Below are positions 8,587 through 17,790 of a stretch of 64,000 bases of DNA, piece after piece (position 1 is the first letter of the stretch; every line of letters begins with the position of its first letter). A program made the position numbers and the translations under genes. This stretch comes from Verrucomicrobiia bacterium (lineage in GTDB: Bacteria; Verrucomicrobiota; Verrucomicrobiia; Verrucomicrobiales; Akkermansiaceae). The notes under the pieces were generated by a model. The model was not told the DNA's origin, ran no database searches, and saw nothing but the letters and a program-made list of their open reading frames with translations. The stretch lies in NCBI GenBank assembly GCA_030432565.1, contig JAUIGV010000005.1, positions 170,079 to 234,078 of the forward strand, given 5' to 3'.

Positions 8587-11070
8587 ATGACCTTTCCAAA
8601 AATCACCTTCACCATCCTGCTTGGATCGATGCTCTCATTGGCCGCCGCCAGGAAGCCCAACTTCGTCATCATTTTCACCGACGATCAAGGCTACCAGGAC
8701 CTCGGCTGTTTCGGTTCCCCCGACATCTCCACCCCAAATATCGATCGCATGGCCGCCGAAGGCACCCGTTTCACCTCCTTCTATGCGCAGACAATCTGCG
8801 GTCCCTCGCGAACGGCCTTGATGACTTCGTCGTATCCCCTGCGGGTCGCCCAGGACAAGAACCGCTGCGAAATCCACCCCGTCGTTCACTCCAAGGAGAT
8901 CACCATCGCCGAAGTCCTTAAACCCCAAGGCTACAAATCAGCCGTCTTTGGAAAGTGGGATCTCGCTACCCATTCGCAGAAAAACTGGATCGACGAGCTG
9001 CTGCCGCGTGGCCAGGGCTTCGACTACTTCTTTGGCACTCCCACCAGCAACGACAGCGTCGTCCACCTTCTTCGCAACGAAGAGGTCATCGAACGAAAGG
9101 CCGACATGTCCACCCTCACCCAACGGTATACCGACGAGGCCCTCAAATTTATCGAGCATAACAAAGACAACCCATTCTTTGTCTACCTCGCCCACACCAT
9201 GCCCCACACAAAACTTGCCGTCTCGAAGGAATTCAAAGGCAGGTCCAAGGGCGGATTCTACGGAGATGTCATTGAGGAGATCGACCACAACACCGGCCGC
9301 GTCCTTAAAACAATCAAGGATCTTGGCTTGGACGACAACACCTACGTGATCTTTACCAGTGACAACGGACCCTGGCTCCTCCGCAAAGCCCACGGCGGAA
9401 ACGCCCTCCCCCTCCGTTCTGGTAAAACCACCTGTTGGGAAGGCGGTCTTCGTGTCCCCTTTGTCATTCGTGCTCCCGGAAAAATCCCCGCCGGTAAAAC
9501 CAACGATCTCCTCACCGCCACCATCGACCTCATGCCGACCATCGCAAAACTTGCAGGTGCCAAATTACCGACCGACCGCGTCCTCGACGGGATCGACATT
9601 TCAAAGGTGTGGCACGGCACTCAACATGAACTTGATCGCCCCTACTTCTACTACCAACATTTTTATCTTCGTGGCGTCCGCAAAGGCGATTGGAAGCTCA
9701 TGCTCAAGCACGACGAAGGCCCCAAAAGCTTCACCGCCAAATGGAGAAATCACGTCGCCGCCAAGGACTCAAAACCACTCGACTCCCACCAACTTTTCAA
9801 CCTCAAAGAGGACGTTGGAGAAACCACCAACCTCGCGAAAAAACACCCGGATCAAGTCGCCGAGCTCCTCAAACTTGCCGAATGGGCCCGTAACGACATC
9901 GGGGATTACAACCGCCTCGGCAAGAATGCCCGCTTTTTCGATCCAGAGCCCAAGCGTATCGCCGGCCAAACAGACGCCAAGACGCTTCCAGATTTCAGTT
10001 GGGACACCATTCCCAGATACATGCACGTCCGCAAAACCACCGCTTTTACCCCCGACGAGATCAAACACCTCGCAACCTTCCCTCTCATCACCTTTGAAAA
10101 AACCACCGGCGTCAAAGAATTCGGGAGCACCGAACGAGGAACTGAGATGGCCGCCAAAGCCGTGAAGCAAATCAATCCTGACTCAAAAATTCTCTACTAC
10201 CGCAACATCTTCGTTCACTACGACTGCTACGCCGCAGACGAGCAGCTCAAGCTCATCGAAGCCCCCTTTCTCGCTGACACCAAAGGCAATACCAAACTCA
10301 TCCGAAACAGAGTCCCCGCCTACGATCTCTCAAACACAGACCTTCAAGATTGGTGGCTCGCAAGCGCCCAGGCTGTCTGTGCCTCCGACAATATCGACGG
10401 CCTCTTCATCGATGGCAATATCAAGGCCCTCGAAAAGAATTACCTTCGCGGCAAGATCGGAACCGCCAAGCGCGAGGAAATCATTAAGTCCTACCACCAA
10501 ATGATGACTCGTCTCCCGGAGACTCTCGGCGAAAACGAGCTCATCATCGGCAACACCATTCGTGCCCGCTTTCCACAAGCAGGCCTCGAGCACCTCGGAT
10601 ATTTTGATGGATCCTACATCGAAGGATTCGAGCACCCCGTCAAAGGGATCTCCAGAAAGGACTACGTTGCCAAAGGGATCTCCGCCATTCAGAAAGCCGC
10701 CCGCTCCGGCAAGATCATCGCTTTCACCATCGGCGCGAATGGCTACGCAGACACCGAAATGGACGCAGAGAAAAACAAAACCAAACGCGCCCCGCGAAGC
10801 TTCCAGGACCGCTTCGATTACGCCCTCGCTCTCTTCCTCATCTGTGCCGAAAAACACAGTTACTTCATGTTCAGCGATGGCTACGGAGTCGATGGAAACC
10901 AAAACGAACTCTGGATGAACGACCTCCCGGAATACTCCAAACCACTCGGCCCACCCAAAGGCCCGGCAACCCAAAACGGCTATCTTTACCAACGTTCCTT
11001 TGAGAAGGCCGAGGTCACCATCGATATCGATAAGGAAACTGCAAACATCATCTGGACGCTTTCAAAATAG
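8587..11070 (+). CDS. Secreted sulfatase fused to a glycosidase-like TIM-barrel domain
   Basis: An exported 827-residue protein with two parts. Residues 24-470 form an S1 sulfatase, with metal site FTDDQGYQDLG, formylglycine Cys71 in CGPSR, TSDNGPW and a GKTTCWEGGLRVP strand. The signature normally reading GKWHLG is GKWDLA here, so the active-site His is Asp125. Residues about 490-827 are a separate domain with features of a beta/alpha-barrel glycosidase-like protein (NPDSKILYYRN, DGLFIDGN, YFDGSYIEGFEH), resembling the hypothetical glycoside hydrolase families. A fused pair would remove sulfate and cut the same glycan. Fusion is seen directly, while the glycosidase role is inferred. It is followed 26 bases later by the beta-helix gene, so co-transcription is likely. 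Confidence 0.8.
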   Translation: MTFPKITFTILLGSMLSLAAARKPNFVIIFTDDQGYQDLGCFGSPDISTPNIDRMAAEGTRFTSFYAQTICGPSRTALMTSSYPLRVAQDKNRCEIHPVVHSKEITIAEVLKPQGYKSAVFGKWDLATHSQKNWIDELLPRGQGFDYFFGTPTSNDSVVHLLRNEEVIERKADMSTLTQRYTDEALKFIEHNKDNPFFVYLAHTMPHTKLAVSKEFKGRSKGGFYGDVIEEIDHNTGRVLKTIKDLGLDDNTYVIFTSDNGPWLLRKAHGGNALPLRSGKTTCWEGGLRVPFVIRAPGKIPAGKTNDLLTATIDLMPTIAKLAGAKLPTDRVLDGIDISKVWHGTQHELDRPYFYYQHFYLRGVRKGDWKLMLKHDEGPKSFTAKWRNHVAAKDSKPLDSHQLFNLKEDVGETTNLAKKHPDQVAELLKLAEWARNDIGDYNRLGKNARFFDPEPKRIAGQTDAKTLPDFSWDTIPRYMHVRKTTAFTPDEIKHLATFPLITFEKTTGVKEFGSTERGTEMAAKAVKQINPDSKILYYRNIFVHYDCYAADEQLKLIEAPFLADTKGNTKLIRNRVPAYDLSNTDLQDWWLASAQAVCASDNIDGLFIDGNIKALEKNYLRGKIGTAKREEIIKSYHQMMTRLPETLGENELIIGNTIRARFPQAGLEHLGYFDGSYIEGFEHPVKGISRKDYVAKGISAIQKAARSGKIIAFTIGANGYADTEMDAEKNKTKRAPRSFQDRFDYALALFLICAEKHSYFMFSDGYGVDGNQNELWMNDLPEYSKPLGPPKGPATQNGYLYQRSFEKAEVTIDIDKETANIIWTLSK

Positions 11071-11096
11071 TCCCATCTTTCCCTGCCCCCCACCCG

Positions 11097-13232
11097 ATGA
11101 AACTCCTCTCTCTTAGTCTTCTCCTCCTAATCCCAACGAGCGCCGCCGACTTCCACCTCTCTCCACAAGGGAATGACCTCGGCTCAGGAACCTTGGAGGA
11201 TCCCTTTGCCACTCTGGAGCGAGCCCGCGACGCAGTGCGGACACTCAAGGCACGGACACAAAAGAACATTGTCGTCCAGATTCGCGGCGGAGAATACCGG
11301 CTGGGAAAAACCGTCGTCTTCGACCTGGCTGACTCCGGTAAGAACTCCACCATCACCTACGAAGCCTTCCCCGGAGAAACTCCCGTCTTCAATTCCGACT
11401 TAAGTCTCGCGGGGTGGAAGAAACTGGATCGCCCACTTCCCTTCCTTCCCAAGAACGCCCACGAAAAAGTCTGGGTCGCCGACATTCCTAAATCCTCCCC
11501 CGAGCGATTCTACACCCTCTACGATTCCCAAGGCCTCCTCCCAAGAGCCCGTTCCGCTGGCTTCATTCCAGTCGAATCAAACGGAGCTTCCAGATACAAC
11601 TTCCCCTATCCGAAAGGGACCATGCGCGCATGGCCAAACCTCAATGATGCGGAACTCGTCGTCCGCCCGCACCACGCCTGGATCGTCAACATTCTCCAGA
11701 TTAAGTCACTCGATCCAAAAAAACAAATCGCCACCACCTCCGTCCCCGCCACCTATGCGATGAGTTCTCTTCATTTCCTCCCGAAGACAAAATCTGCGTG
11801 GGTGGAAAATGTGATCGACGCCCTCGACGAGCCCGGAGAGTGGGTGCTCAACACCAAGGAGGGAAAGATTTACCTTTGGCCCCGGACAGATGGACCGCCA
11901 AAAGATATACGCATTCCCCGCCTCAGGGAATACATCCGCATTGAAGGTCAATCTGATCTCAAAGGCCCAACCGACACGCCGGTCCGCAACCTCCACTTTA
12001 GGGGGCTGACTTTTACCCGAGGTGAAGCTGATCGGATGGCCGCTGACGATAAGGGGCTTCAACATGACTGGCAATTCCACGACAAAGGCAATGCGCTTAT
12101 TCGATTTCGTGGCACCGAAAACTGCTCGATCGAAAACTGCCGCTTCTTGCAAAGCGGTGGCACCGCGATTCGGGTCGATCTACACGGCCAGAAAAACCTT
12201 ATCCGATCCAATCATATCGAACACATTGGCGGCACCGGCATCCTGATCTGTGGATACGGTCCGGGCACCAAAGACCTCAGCCACCAAAACCTGATTGAGA
12301 ACAACCATATCCATCACACCGGACGGATCCATGCCCACTCGCCGGGCATCTTCCTTTGGCAAACCGGCGAAAACCTTGTCTCCCACAACCTCATTCACAA
12401 CACCCCATACTCCGGCATAATCATCTCCGGTGTCATGACCCAGTTTTTTGCGAAAAAAGGGAACTCCCGTGAACTGGTAAGGACTATTCGTCGTCACGAA
12501 GTCGGCTCCCCAAAAAAGGCCACACTCGAAGAAATTCGTCCGTTTCTGCACACCCATGACAACGTCATTGAATACAACGAGATCCACCACGTCATGCAGC
12601 AGCTTAACGATGGCAACGGCATTTACATCCGCGGAGCCGGTGCCGGAAACATTATCCGTCGCAACTACATTCACGATCTCCTGGCCCCCACCGTGATGCA
12701 ATCCTCGATCAGAACCGACGGCGGTCAACGTGACACCCTCATCACTGAAAACCTCGTCTACCGTTGTGTCGCCCAAGGGATGCAGATTAAGTTGAACAAC
12801 AAGGCGATCAACAACATCATCGCCGACATTCGACCCGGCACCCACAAGGGTGAGGAGCGCACTCCCATGTTTCTCAAACTCTATGAAGGGCCACTCACCG
12901 GAGGAGCCTACCTGCGCAACATTTTCTTCCACCCTGGCAAGGAAGTCATCTTCTATCAGGAAACAAAGAACTTCCGTACCCCGGTGGGAGCATTTGCCAA
13001 AGATGCCGACACCAACCACAACATCTACTTCTGTGCAGGCAACCCCGCCCTCGGAAAAGCTTTTCTGGCGCAGAAGCAAAGAGAAGGGGTGGACGAGGAC
13101 AGCATTGCCAAAGACCCACTCTTCGTTGACCCCGCAAACGGTGATTTTCGGTTCCAGACAAACTCCCCCGCATTCAAGATGGGAATCGTTCCCATCGACC
13201 TTTCAAAGGTCGGGCTGTTTAAAATACAGTAG
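11097..13232 (+). CDS. Secreted right-handed beta-helix glycosidase-like protein (GH141-like)
   Basis: A 711-residue exported protein (signal peptide about 1-17). The N-terminal part has the pattern FHLSPQGNDLGSGTLEDPF, followed by IRGGEYRLGKTV and TYEAFPGETPVF. This is the typical entry to beta-helix proteins of the GH141 or related type. From about residue 300 there are many beta-helix coils with NxIxxNxIHHTG-type turns (for example LIENNHIHHTGRIHAHSPG and IRRNYIHDLLAP). GH141 members include fucosidases and xylanases, so a role in trimming a sulfated fucose-rich glycan is plausible but unproven. It sits directly after the sulfatase-glycosidase fusion and converges with an oxidoreductase gene. 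Confidence 0.72.
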   Translation: MKLLSLSLLLLIPTSAADFHLSPQGNDLGSGTLEDPFATLERARDAVRTLKARTQKNIVVQIRGGEYRLGKTVVFDLADSGKNSTITYEAFPGETPVFNSDLSLAGWKKLDRPLPFLPKNAHEKVWVADIPKSSPERFYTLYDSQGLLPRARSAGFIPVESNGASRYNFPYPKGTMRAWPNLNDAELVVRPHHAWIVNILQIKSLDPKKQIATTSVPATYAMSSLHFLPKTKSAWVENVIDALDEPGEWVLNTKEGKIYLWPRTDGPPKDIRIPRLREYIRIEGQSDLKGPTDTPVRNLHFRGLTFTRGEADRMAADDKGLQHDWQFHDKGNALIRFRGTENCSIENCRFLQSGGTAIRVDLHGQKNLIRSNHIEHIGGTGILICGYGPGTKDLSHQNLIENNHIHHTGRIHAHSPGIFLWQTGENLVSHNLIHNTPYSGIIISGVMTQFFAKKGNSRELVRTIRRHEVGSPKKATLEEIRPFLHTHDNVIEYNEIHHVMQQLNDGNGIYIRGAGAGNIIRRNYIHDLLAPTVMQSSIRTDGGQRDTLITENLVYRCVAQGMQIKLNNKAINNIIADIRPGTHKGEERTPMFLKLYEGPLTGGAYLRNIFFHPGKEVIFYQETKNFRTPVGAFAKDADTNHNIYFCAGNPALGKAFLAQKQREGVDEDSIAKDPLFVDPANGDFRFQTNSPAFKMGIVPIDLSKVGLFKIQ

Positions 13233-13295
13233 GTTCGCGGCCTTGCTCGTTACGGATCAGCCTGAACTCTTCAACGACAAGACCGCGTCTGACTC

Positions 13296-14756
13296 TTACA
13301 CCTTTCCGGAAACAGGAATCTCGAAGCCTTTGCGGTTTGGATCCTTAAGAAGGGCATTGGCAGCTGCAGCACCTTCGCCAATGTGCTTCTCGGTTTTGGG
13401 ATCAAAAGCAAGCCAGGGCCCGACTACATATTCAGCCTCATTCTCGGGAACTCCGACTCCTTCCGACATAATATTGTGAAGTTTCCCAAAGTGCTCGGCC
13501 GCCGCCGCGTTATCGCCGAAACGTCCCGCTTTGGCATTAAACGGAACCTTCTCGCCAAGACGATATGAATTGTTCATGAGGTGCCCCAGAACGCAACCGT
13601 AGTGCGCCTCAAGAACGTTCCCGTTCGCCATCTCCGGTTTTCCTTCCCGGCAGGCGGCAATGAAGCTCCCCCAGTTTCCGCCCGGAGTGACATCACCTTT
13701 GGGAACTTTAACCGGCTCACCTTTATCGGAGCCCGGCGCGTAGTATTTGTTGCGAATGATGCGGCCGCCGTCTTCAAAATAATATTCGTTCTCAACCTGA
13801 CGTTCGTAGCCCTTGTAGTTCACATTGCGGACATTAAAGAAGGCCCATTGTCCGTTTGGATACTCCGCCATACCCATCATGGTGTTCGGAGTTTCGCCCT
13901 GGTCGTTCCATTGAAAACGACCACCCAAAGACATGACCCGCGAGGGATTCGTTTGATCTGCATCAAGAGCCCACGCCGCGACATCGAGTTGATGGGTGCC
14001 CTGGTTGTTCATGTCTCCGTTACCGGTTTTCCAAAACCAGTGCCAGTCGTAGTGGGCGTAGTTGGCGTGATAGTGATCGATCCGGGCGGGACCACGCCAA
14101 AGATTCCAATCAAGGTCCCCGGGAGGCACGGAGGTTTTTTCAAAGCCGATTCCGCTGCGGGGCTTGCAGCAGTATCCGTAGGAAATTTTGAGGCGACCGA
14201 ACTTCCCGGCACGGATCGCTTCACTCAATCCGGCGATCCCGGCATCCGAGCGACGCTGCGTCCCATGTTGAATGACGATCCCGTATTTTTGCTGGGCTTC
14301 GACACAGATCCGCCCTTCTGAGACATCGTGGCTCATCGGTTTTTCAACATAAACGTGCTTCCCGGCCTGGGCCGCCCAAATTGTCATGAGGGAGTGCCAG
14401 TGATTGGGAGTGGCGATAGAAAGAGCATCGAGATTCTTGTCACCCAGTGCTTCCCGGACATCGGAAATCCCTTTCGTGGTGAAGGGCAACCCTTTGCCTT
14501 CGACTTTTTTGCGAAGGTCGGCCATGCGCCTGGCGAGAACCTTTTTGTCGGGATCAATCAAGTAGGCAATCTCGACTCCCTTTTGCCCAAGAAATCCGTC
14601 AATGTGGCTTTTCCCACGGCCATTCAGCCCGGCGACCGCGAGGCGAAGGCGGTTGTTGGCGCCGATGATTTGGGCCCCGGCGATTCCACCGGAAATGAAA
14701 GGGCCAATACCAGCGGCAAGAGTGGATTTAAGGAAGTGACGACGTTTGTTGATCAT
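13296..14756 (-). CDS. Tat-exported Gfo/Idh/MocA-family oxidoreductase
   Basis: A predicted NAD(P)-dependent sugar or cyclitol oxidoreductase. The frame is open further upstream, but the ATG at 14756 is chosen because it begins a twin-arginine type leader (NKRRHFLKSTLAAGIGP) and avoids overlap with the next gene. The nucleotide-binding fold starts at LRLAVAGLNGRG, and EKPMSHD carries the conserved Lys of the family. The remaining beta-sheet domain has NWHWF-type aromatic clusters (YDWHWFWKTGNGDMNNQG). The length of 486 residues fits the Tat-exported PVC and Bacteroidetes subgroup, which uses pre-bound cofactor. It lies 68 bases downstream of an alkaline phosphatase on the same strand, suggesting one transcript. 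Confidence 0.88.
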   Translation of the reverse strand: MINKRRHFLKSTLAAGIGPFISGGIAGAQIIGANNRLRLAVAGLNGRGKSHIDGFLGQKGVEIAYLIDPDKKVLARRMADLRKKVEGKGLPFTTKGISDVREALGDKNLDALSIATPNHWHSLMTIWAAQAGKHVYVEKPMSHDVSEGRICVEAQQKYGIVIQHGTQRRSDAGIAGLSEAIRAGKFGRLKISYGYCCKPRSGIGFEKTSVPPGDLDWNLWRGPARIDHYHANYAHYDWHWFWKTGNGDMNNQGTHQLDVAAWALDADQTNPSRVMSLGGRFQWNDQGETPNTMMGMAEYPNGQWAFFNVRNVNYKGYERQVENEYYFEDGGRIIRNKYYAPGSDKGEPVKVPKGDVTPGGNWGSFIAACREGKPEMANGNVLEAHYGCVLGHLMNNSYRLGEKVPFNAKAGRFGDNAAAAEHFGKLHNIMSEGVGVPENEAEYVVGPWLAFDPKTEKHIGEGAAAANALLKDPNRKGFEIPVSGKV

Positions 14757-14823
14757 GGTTATAAAAAGACTTCCGACGACACTGGAGAAGCCCCTCGCGA
14801 AGTGCAAGGAGGGAAAACGCCAT

Positions 14824-16233
14824 CTACCCCAGAAGAAGCCCCAGAAGACGCTCGCGGATTGAATCATTTCTCACCAGACCTGAAAACTCTCCTGCTCCCG
14901 GGCCGATGGAGGTGAGCTGGGTCGGATCGGAAGTGTGACAAATCCCGGTCCATCCAACGCCTGTCACGTTGCCAACAATCTGCCCCAACAACCCTACTGG
15001 ATTTGAGAGTTGATGACTCCATTCCGTGACCTTCTTCCCCGCGCACCGGTCCATGAGAGCCTCCAACTCCTGTGGTGAAGGTTTGAATCCATACGTCGCC
15101 TCCATGAGCTGATTCAGCTTAGCGGCCGATTTTGATTGGGTCTGATTCCAGCGCTGGAGGAAGAATTCAGCGGACCCCTTGATCTGTGCGATTTTTGCAA
15201 AGTGATCATTGGTTTGGCGATAGCCCGCTCCAGTCCCATTCAACCCCGGGTTGGCATTTCCGTGATCACTTGTCAGGATAACGAGAATATCATCGTGACC
15301 TTTGGTCATGGCGAGGACTTTTGCCACCGCATCATCGAAGGCCATCTGCTCGTGCAAGATCGCACCAATGTCATTCTTGTGCGCGGCATGATCAATCCTG
15401 GCGCCCTCGATCTGAAGCAGGAAAGGAGCATCATCATCAAGAAAGCGGGACACAGCCGCTCCGCTCATCTCGGCAAGAGTCGGCACCATCTTCTGCATCT
15501 CTTTGTCCTGGTCGCGATCAATGGTGTAGGGAATGTAGCCCGGTGAAAAAGTCCCTAGAATTTTTCGTGACTTTGATTTTAAGAGCCCATCCCGGGAGCG
15601 CACCACATCATATTTTTCACGCGCAAAGCTCCCAAAAAGATCCTTCTTGTCCCTTCGAACCTTGGGATCAAAGAACCTGGACCCTCCTCCCAGAATGACA
15701 TCCACGCGATTCAGGTATTGCGGAGCGATAAGATCTTCCTGACCTCTTTGAATGACCGAGGAGGCAAAACCCGCCGGGGTTGCGTGGGTAATACTTGCCG
15801 TCGAAACCAAACCGAGCCTCACCCGTTTCTTCTCCAGGGTCTCACCAATTGACTCCAGCCTCCTGCCATTGGCATCAAAGTTGATCTGGCCGTTTGGGAC
15901 GCGTTTTCCAGAACTCCAGGCCGAAGAGGCTGCCGCCGAATCTGTGACCATGGAACTCGATGAGGCTGTGTCCATGAGTCCGAGCACAGCCTGACCTCCT
16001 GCCAATAACTCCCACCACGTTGTTCCTTTCCCTCTCAGCTGATTGGAAAATGCCTCGGTCATGGAAAGAACGCCCTGACTCATTCCATCCGAGACACAAA
16101 AAATGATGCCGCGGGGCTTCTTGCGAATCGTGTCCGCTCCACCCCCCTCCTGCCCTTTGACCAGACCAGACAAAATACCGGCGGCACCCCCGGCCAAACT
16201 TCCCTGTAGTAAATGACGACGCGAATAGCTCAT
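14824..16233 (-). CDS. Tat-exported alkaline phosphatase
   Basis: A PhoA-type phosphomonoesterase of about 469 residues. The ATG at 16233 is preferred over a GTG at 16254; both precede the twin-arginine leader SRRHLLQGSLAGGAAG. Metal-binding Asp lies in CVSDGMSQG, and the phosphorylated Ser is in VTDSAAASSAW (Ser99 from this start). Further metal ligands are in RIDHAAHKND and in LTSDHGNANPG, with a late His in ICHTSDPTQ. The Arg that binds phosphate in the E. coli enzyme is not obvious. It could release phosphate from organic esters for the phosphate island elsewhere in the window, or act on phosphorylated sugars. It is transcribed divergently from a sulfatase. Confidence 0.88.
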   Translation of the reverse strand: MSYSRRHLLQGSLAGGAAGILSGLVKGQEGGGADTIRKKPRGIIFCVSDGMSQGVLSMTEAFSNQLRGKGTTWWELLAGGQAVLGLMDTASSSSMVTDSAAASSAWSSGKRVPNGQINFDANGRRLESIGETLEKKRVRLGLVSTASITHATPAGFASSVIQRGQEDLIAPQYLNRVDVILGGGSRFFDPKVRRDKKDLFGSFAREKYDVVRSRDGLLKSKSRKILGTFSPGYIPYTIDRDQDKEMQKMVPTLAEMSGAAVSRFLDDDAPFLLQIEGARIDHAAHKNDIGAILHEQMAFDDAVAKVLAMTKGHDDILVILTSDHGNANPGLNGTGAGYRQTNDHFAKIAQIKGSAEFFLQRWNQTQSKSAAKLNQLMEATYGFKPSPQELEALMDRCAGKKVTEWSHQLSNPVGLLGQIVGNVTGVGWTGICHTSDPTQLTSIGPGAGEFSGLVRNDSIRERLLGLLLG

Positions 16234-16285
16234 GTGACGATCAAGATACGCCACTGAGAGTGGTTGCGCTATCAGGAAAGCTCGG

Positions 16286-16310
16286 GGTTGGTGTCTTTTA
16301 GGTTGGTGTC
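16286..16310. repeat. 10-bp direct repeat in a divergent promoter region
   Basis: GGTTGGTGTC occurs exactly twice, at 16286-16295 and 16301-16310, with a 15-bp period. It lies between the alkaline phosphatase start (16233, minus) and the sulfatase start (16345, plus), so it could be a regulator binding site. No regulator gene lies beside it. Confidence 0.45.
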
Positions 16311-16344
16311 ATCCTCGATTTTTACTTCTCTAAGCACTCTTCTT

Positions 16345-17790
16345 ATGAAGTTCATTACGATTCTCAGCCTGCTCGCTCTTCCCTTGCTCGCAGCCTCATC
16401 TCAAAGAAAGCCCAACATCGTTGTGATCCTTGCCGATGACCTCGGGTATGGGGATCTCGAATGCTACGGCCACCCGCACATTAAGACGCCCCACTTAAAT
16501 GCCTTGGCGAAAGGCGGGATCCGCTTCACTGATTTTTATTCCGCCGCGCCGGTGTGCTCTCCTTCCCGCGTCGGCCTCATGACTGGTCGCAGCCCAAATC
16601 GCGCCGGGATCTACGACTACATTCCGGGAAATCGTGGCATCTTCATGCGAACCTCGGAAACAACCATTCCCCAACTTCTCAAAAAGGCGGGTTATGCCAC
16701 CTGTCTTTCCGGGAAATGGCACTGCAATGGTAAGTTCAACTCTCCTGCCCAACCCCAGCCAGATGCGGCTGGATTTGATCATTGGTTCGCGACGCAAAAC
16801 AACGCAAGCCCATCACACGCCAATCCAACCAACTACGTTCGCAATGGCGAAAAGGTCGGTCGCCTCGAAGGCTTTTCCTGCGGAATTGCAACAGACGAAG
16901 CAATTGGTTGGATCAAGTCGCTCAGAGAAAAAAAACCCGAAAAGCCCTTCTTTCTCTACCTTGCCTTCCATGAACCTCACGAGCCCGTGGCTTCGCCCGA
17001 AGCGCTTGTCGAGGAATACCGCGAGTCTGCCCGCCAGGAAGAGGAAGCTCAATACTTTGCCAACGTCGCCAACCTTGATGCCGCGGTTGGAAAACTCAAC
17101 GCGGCTCTCAAAGAGCTCCAGCTGGAAAAAGAGACAATCATCATTTTCACCTCGGACAATGGCCCCGAAACCCTCAGGCGATACAACCGGGCCAAAAACT
17201 CCTTCGGCTCGGCCGCTCCTCTTCGTGGCATGAAGCTCTGGACCACCGAGGCCGGCTTTCGCGTCCCCGGCATTGTCAGTTGGCCCGGCACCATCGCCCC
17301 CGGACAAACGTCAGGCCAACCCGTTTCGAGCCTCGATTTCCTACCGACTTTTTGCCAACTCGCCGACACCACTCCGCCGTCCGACCTCCTCCTTGATGGA
17401 ACCAACGTCCTCCCGCTCCTCCTCGGAGGAAAGAACGTTTCGCGGGAGAAGCCGCTTCTTTGGATCTTCTACAATGCACTCAACGAGCGCCGTGTTGCCA
17501 TGCGGCACGGAGATTACAAAATCCTCGCCCGCCTCAACCTTCCCACCTACATCGCAGTTAATTCAGCCAACTCCGGGAAAGTCAAAAACGCCACTCTCTC
17601 CGACTTCCAGCTCTTCAAGGTCTCAACAGACCTCCACGAATCAAAGGACCTCTCCGCAATCGAACCTGGAAAATTTGCGGAACTCAAAAAACTTCTCGAA
17701 ACGGAGTATGCCTCACTCGTGGAAGACTCCCACGTTTGGGAAGACGAAACTCTGAAAACCACCGGTCATCGTGGAAAAAAATCGAAGTAA
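16345..17790 (+). CDS. Secreted S1-family sulfatase
   Basis: A 481-residue exported sulfatase. The reading frame extends upstream to a TTG at 16264, but the ATG at 16345 starts a good signal peptide (MKFITILSLLALPLLAAS) and is chosen. Motifs are LADDLGYGDLECYG (metal site), Cys71 in CSPSRVGLMTGR (formylglycine), SGKWHC with active-site Lys124 and His126, and TSDNGPET. The stop codon at 17788-17790 is followed directly by the ATG of the esterase gene, so the two are surely translated from one message. Pairing with an acetylesterase suggests a substrate carrying both sulfate and acetyl groups. The natural substrate remains unknown. Confidence 0.92.
   Translation: MKFITILSLLALPLLAASSQRKPNIVVILADDLGYGDLECYGHPHIKTPHLNALAKGGIRFTDFYSAAPVCSPSRVGLMTGRSPNRAGIYDYIPGNRGIFMRTSETTIPQLLKKAGYATCLSGKWHCNGKFNSPAQPQPDAAGFDHWFATQNNASPSHANPTNYVRNGEKVGRLEGFSCGIATDEAIGWIKSLREKKPEKPFFLYLAFHEPHEPVASPEALVEEYRESARQEEEAQYFANVANLDAAVGKLNAALKELQLEKETIIIFTSDNGPETLRRYNRAKNSFGSAAPLRGMKLWTTEAGFRVPGIVSWPGTIAPGQTSGQPVSSLDFLPTFCQLADTTPPSDLLLDGTNVLPLLLGGKNVSREKPLLWIFYNALNERRVAMRHGDYKILARLNLPTYIAVNSANSGKVKNATLSDFQLFKVSTDLHESKDLSAIEPGKFAELKKLLETEYASLVEDSHVWEDETLKTTGHRGKKSK

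Noticed and set aside
12180..13079. 299-codon minus-strand frame inside the beta-helix gene
   Set aside because: The plus-strand protein has clear beta-helix coils; the antisense frame is a by-product of base composition.
13581..14321. 246-codon plus-strand frame inside the oxidoreductase gene
   Set aside because: It is antisense to a well-supported Gfo/Idh/MocA gene and shows no recognised motif.
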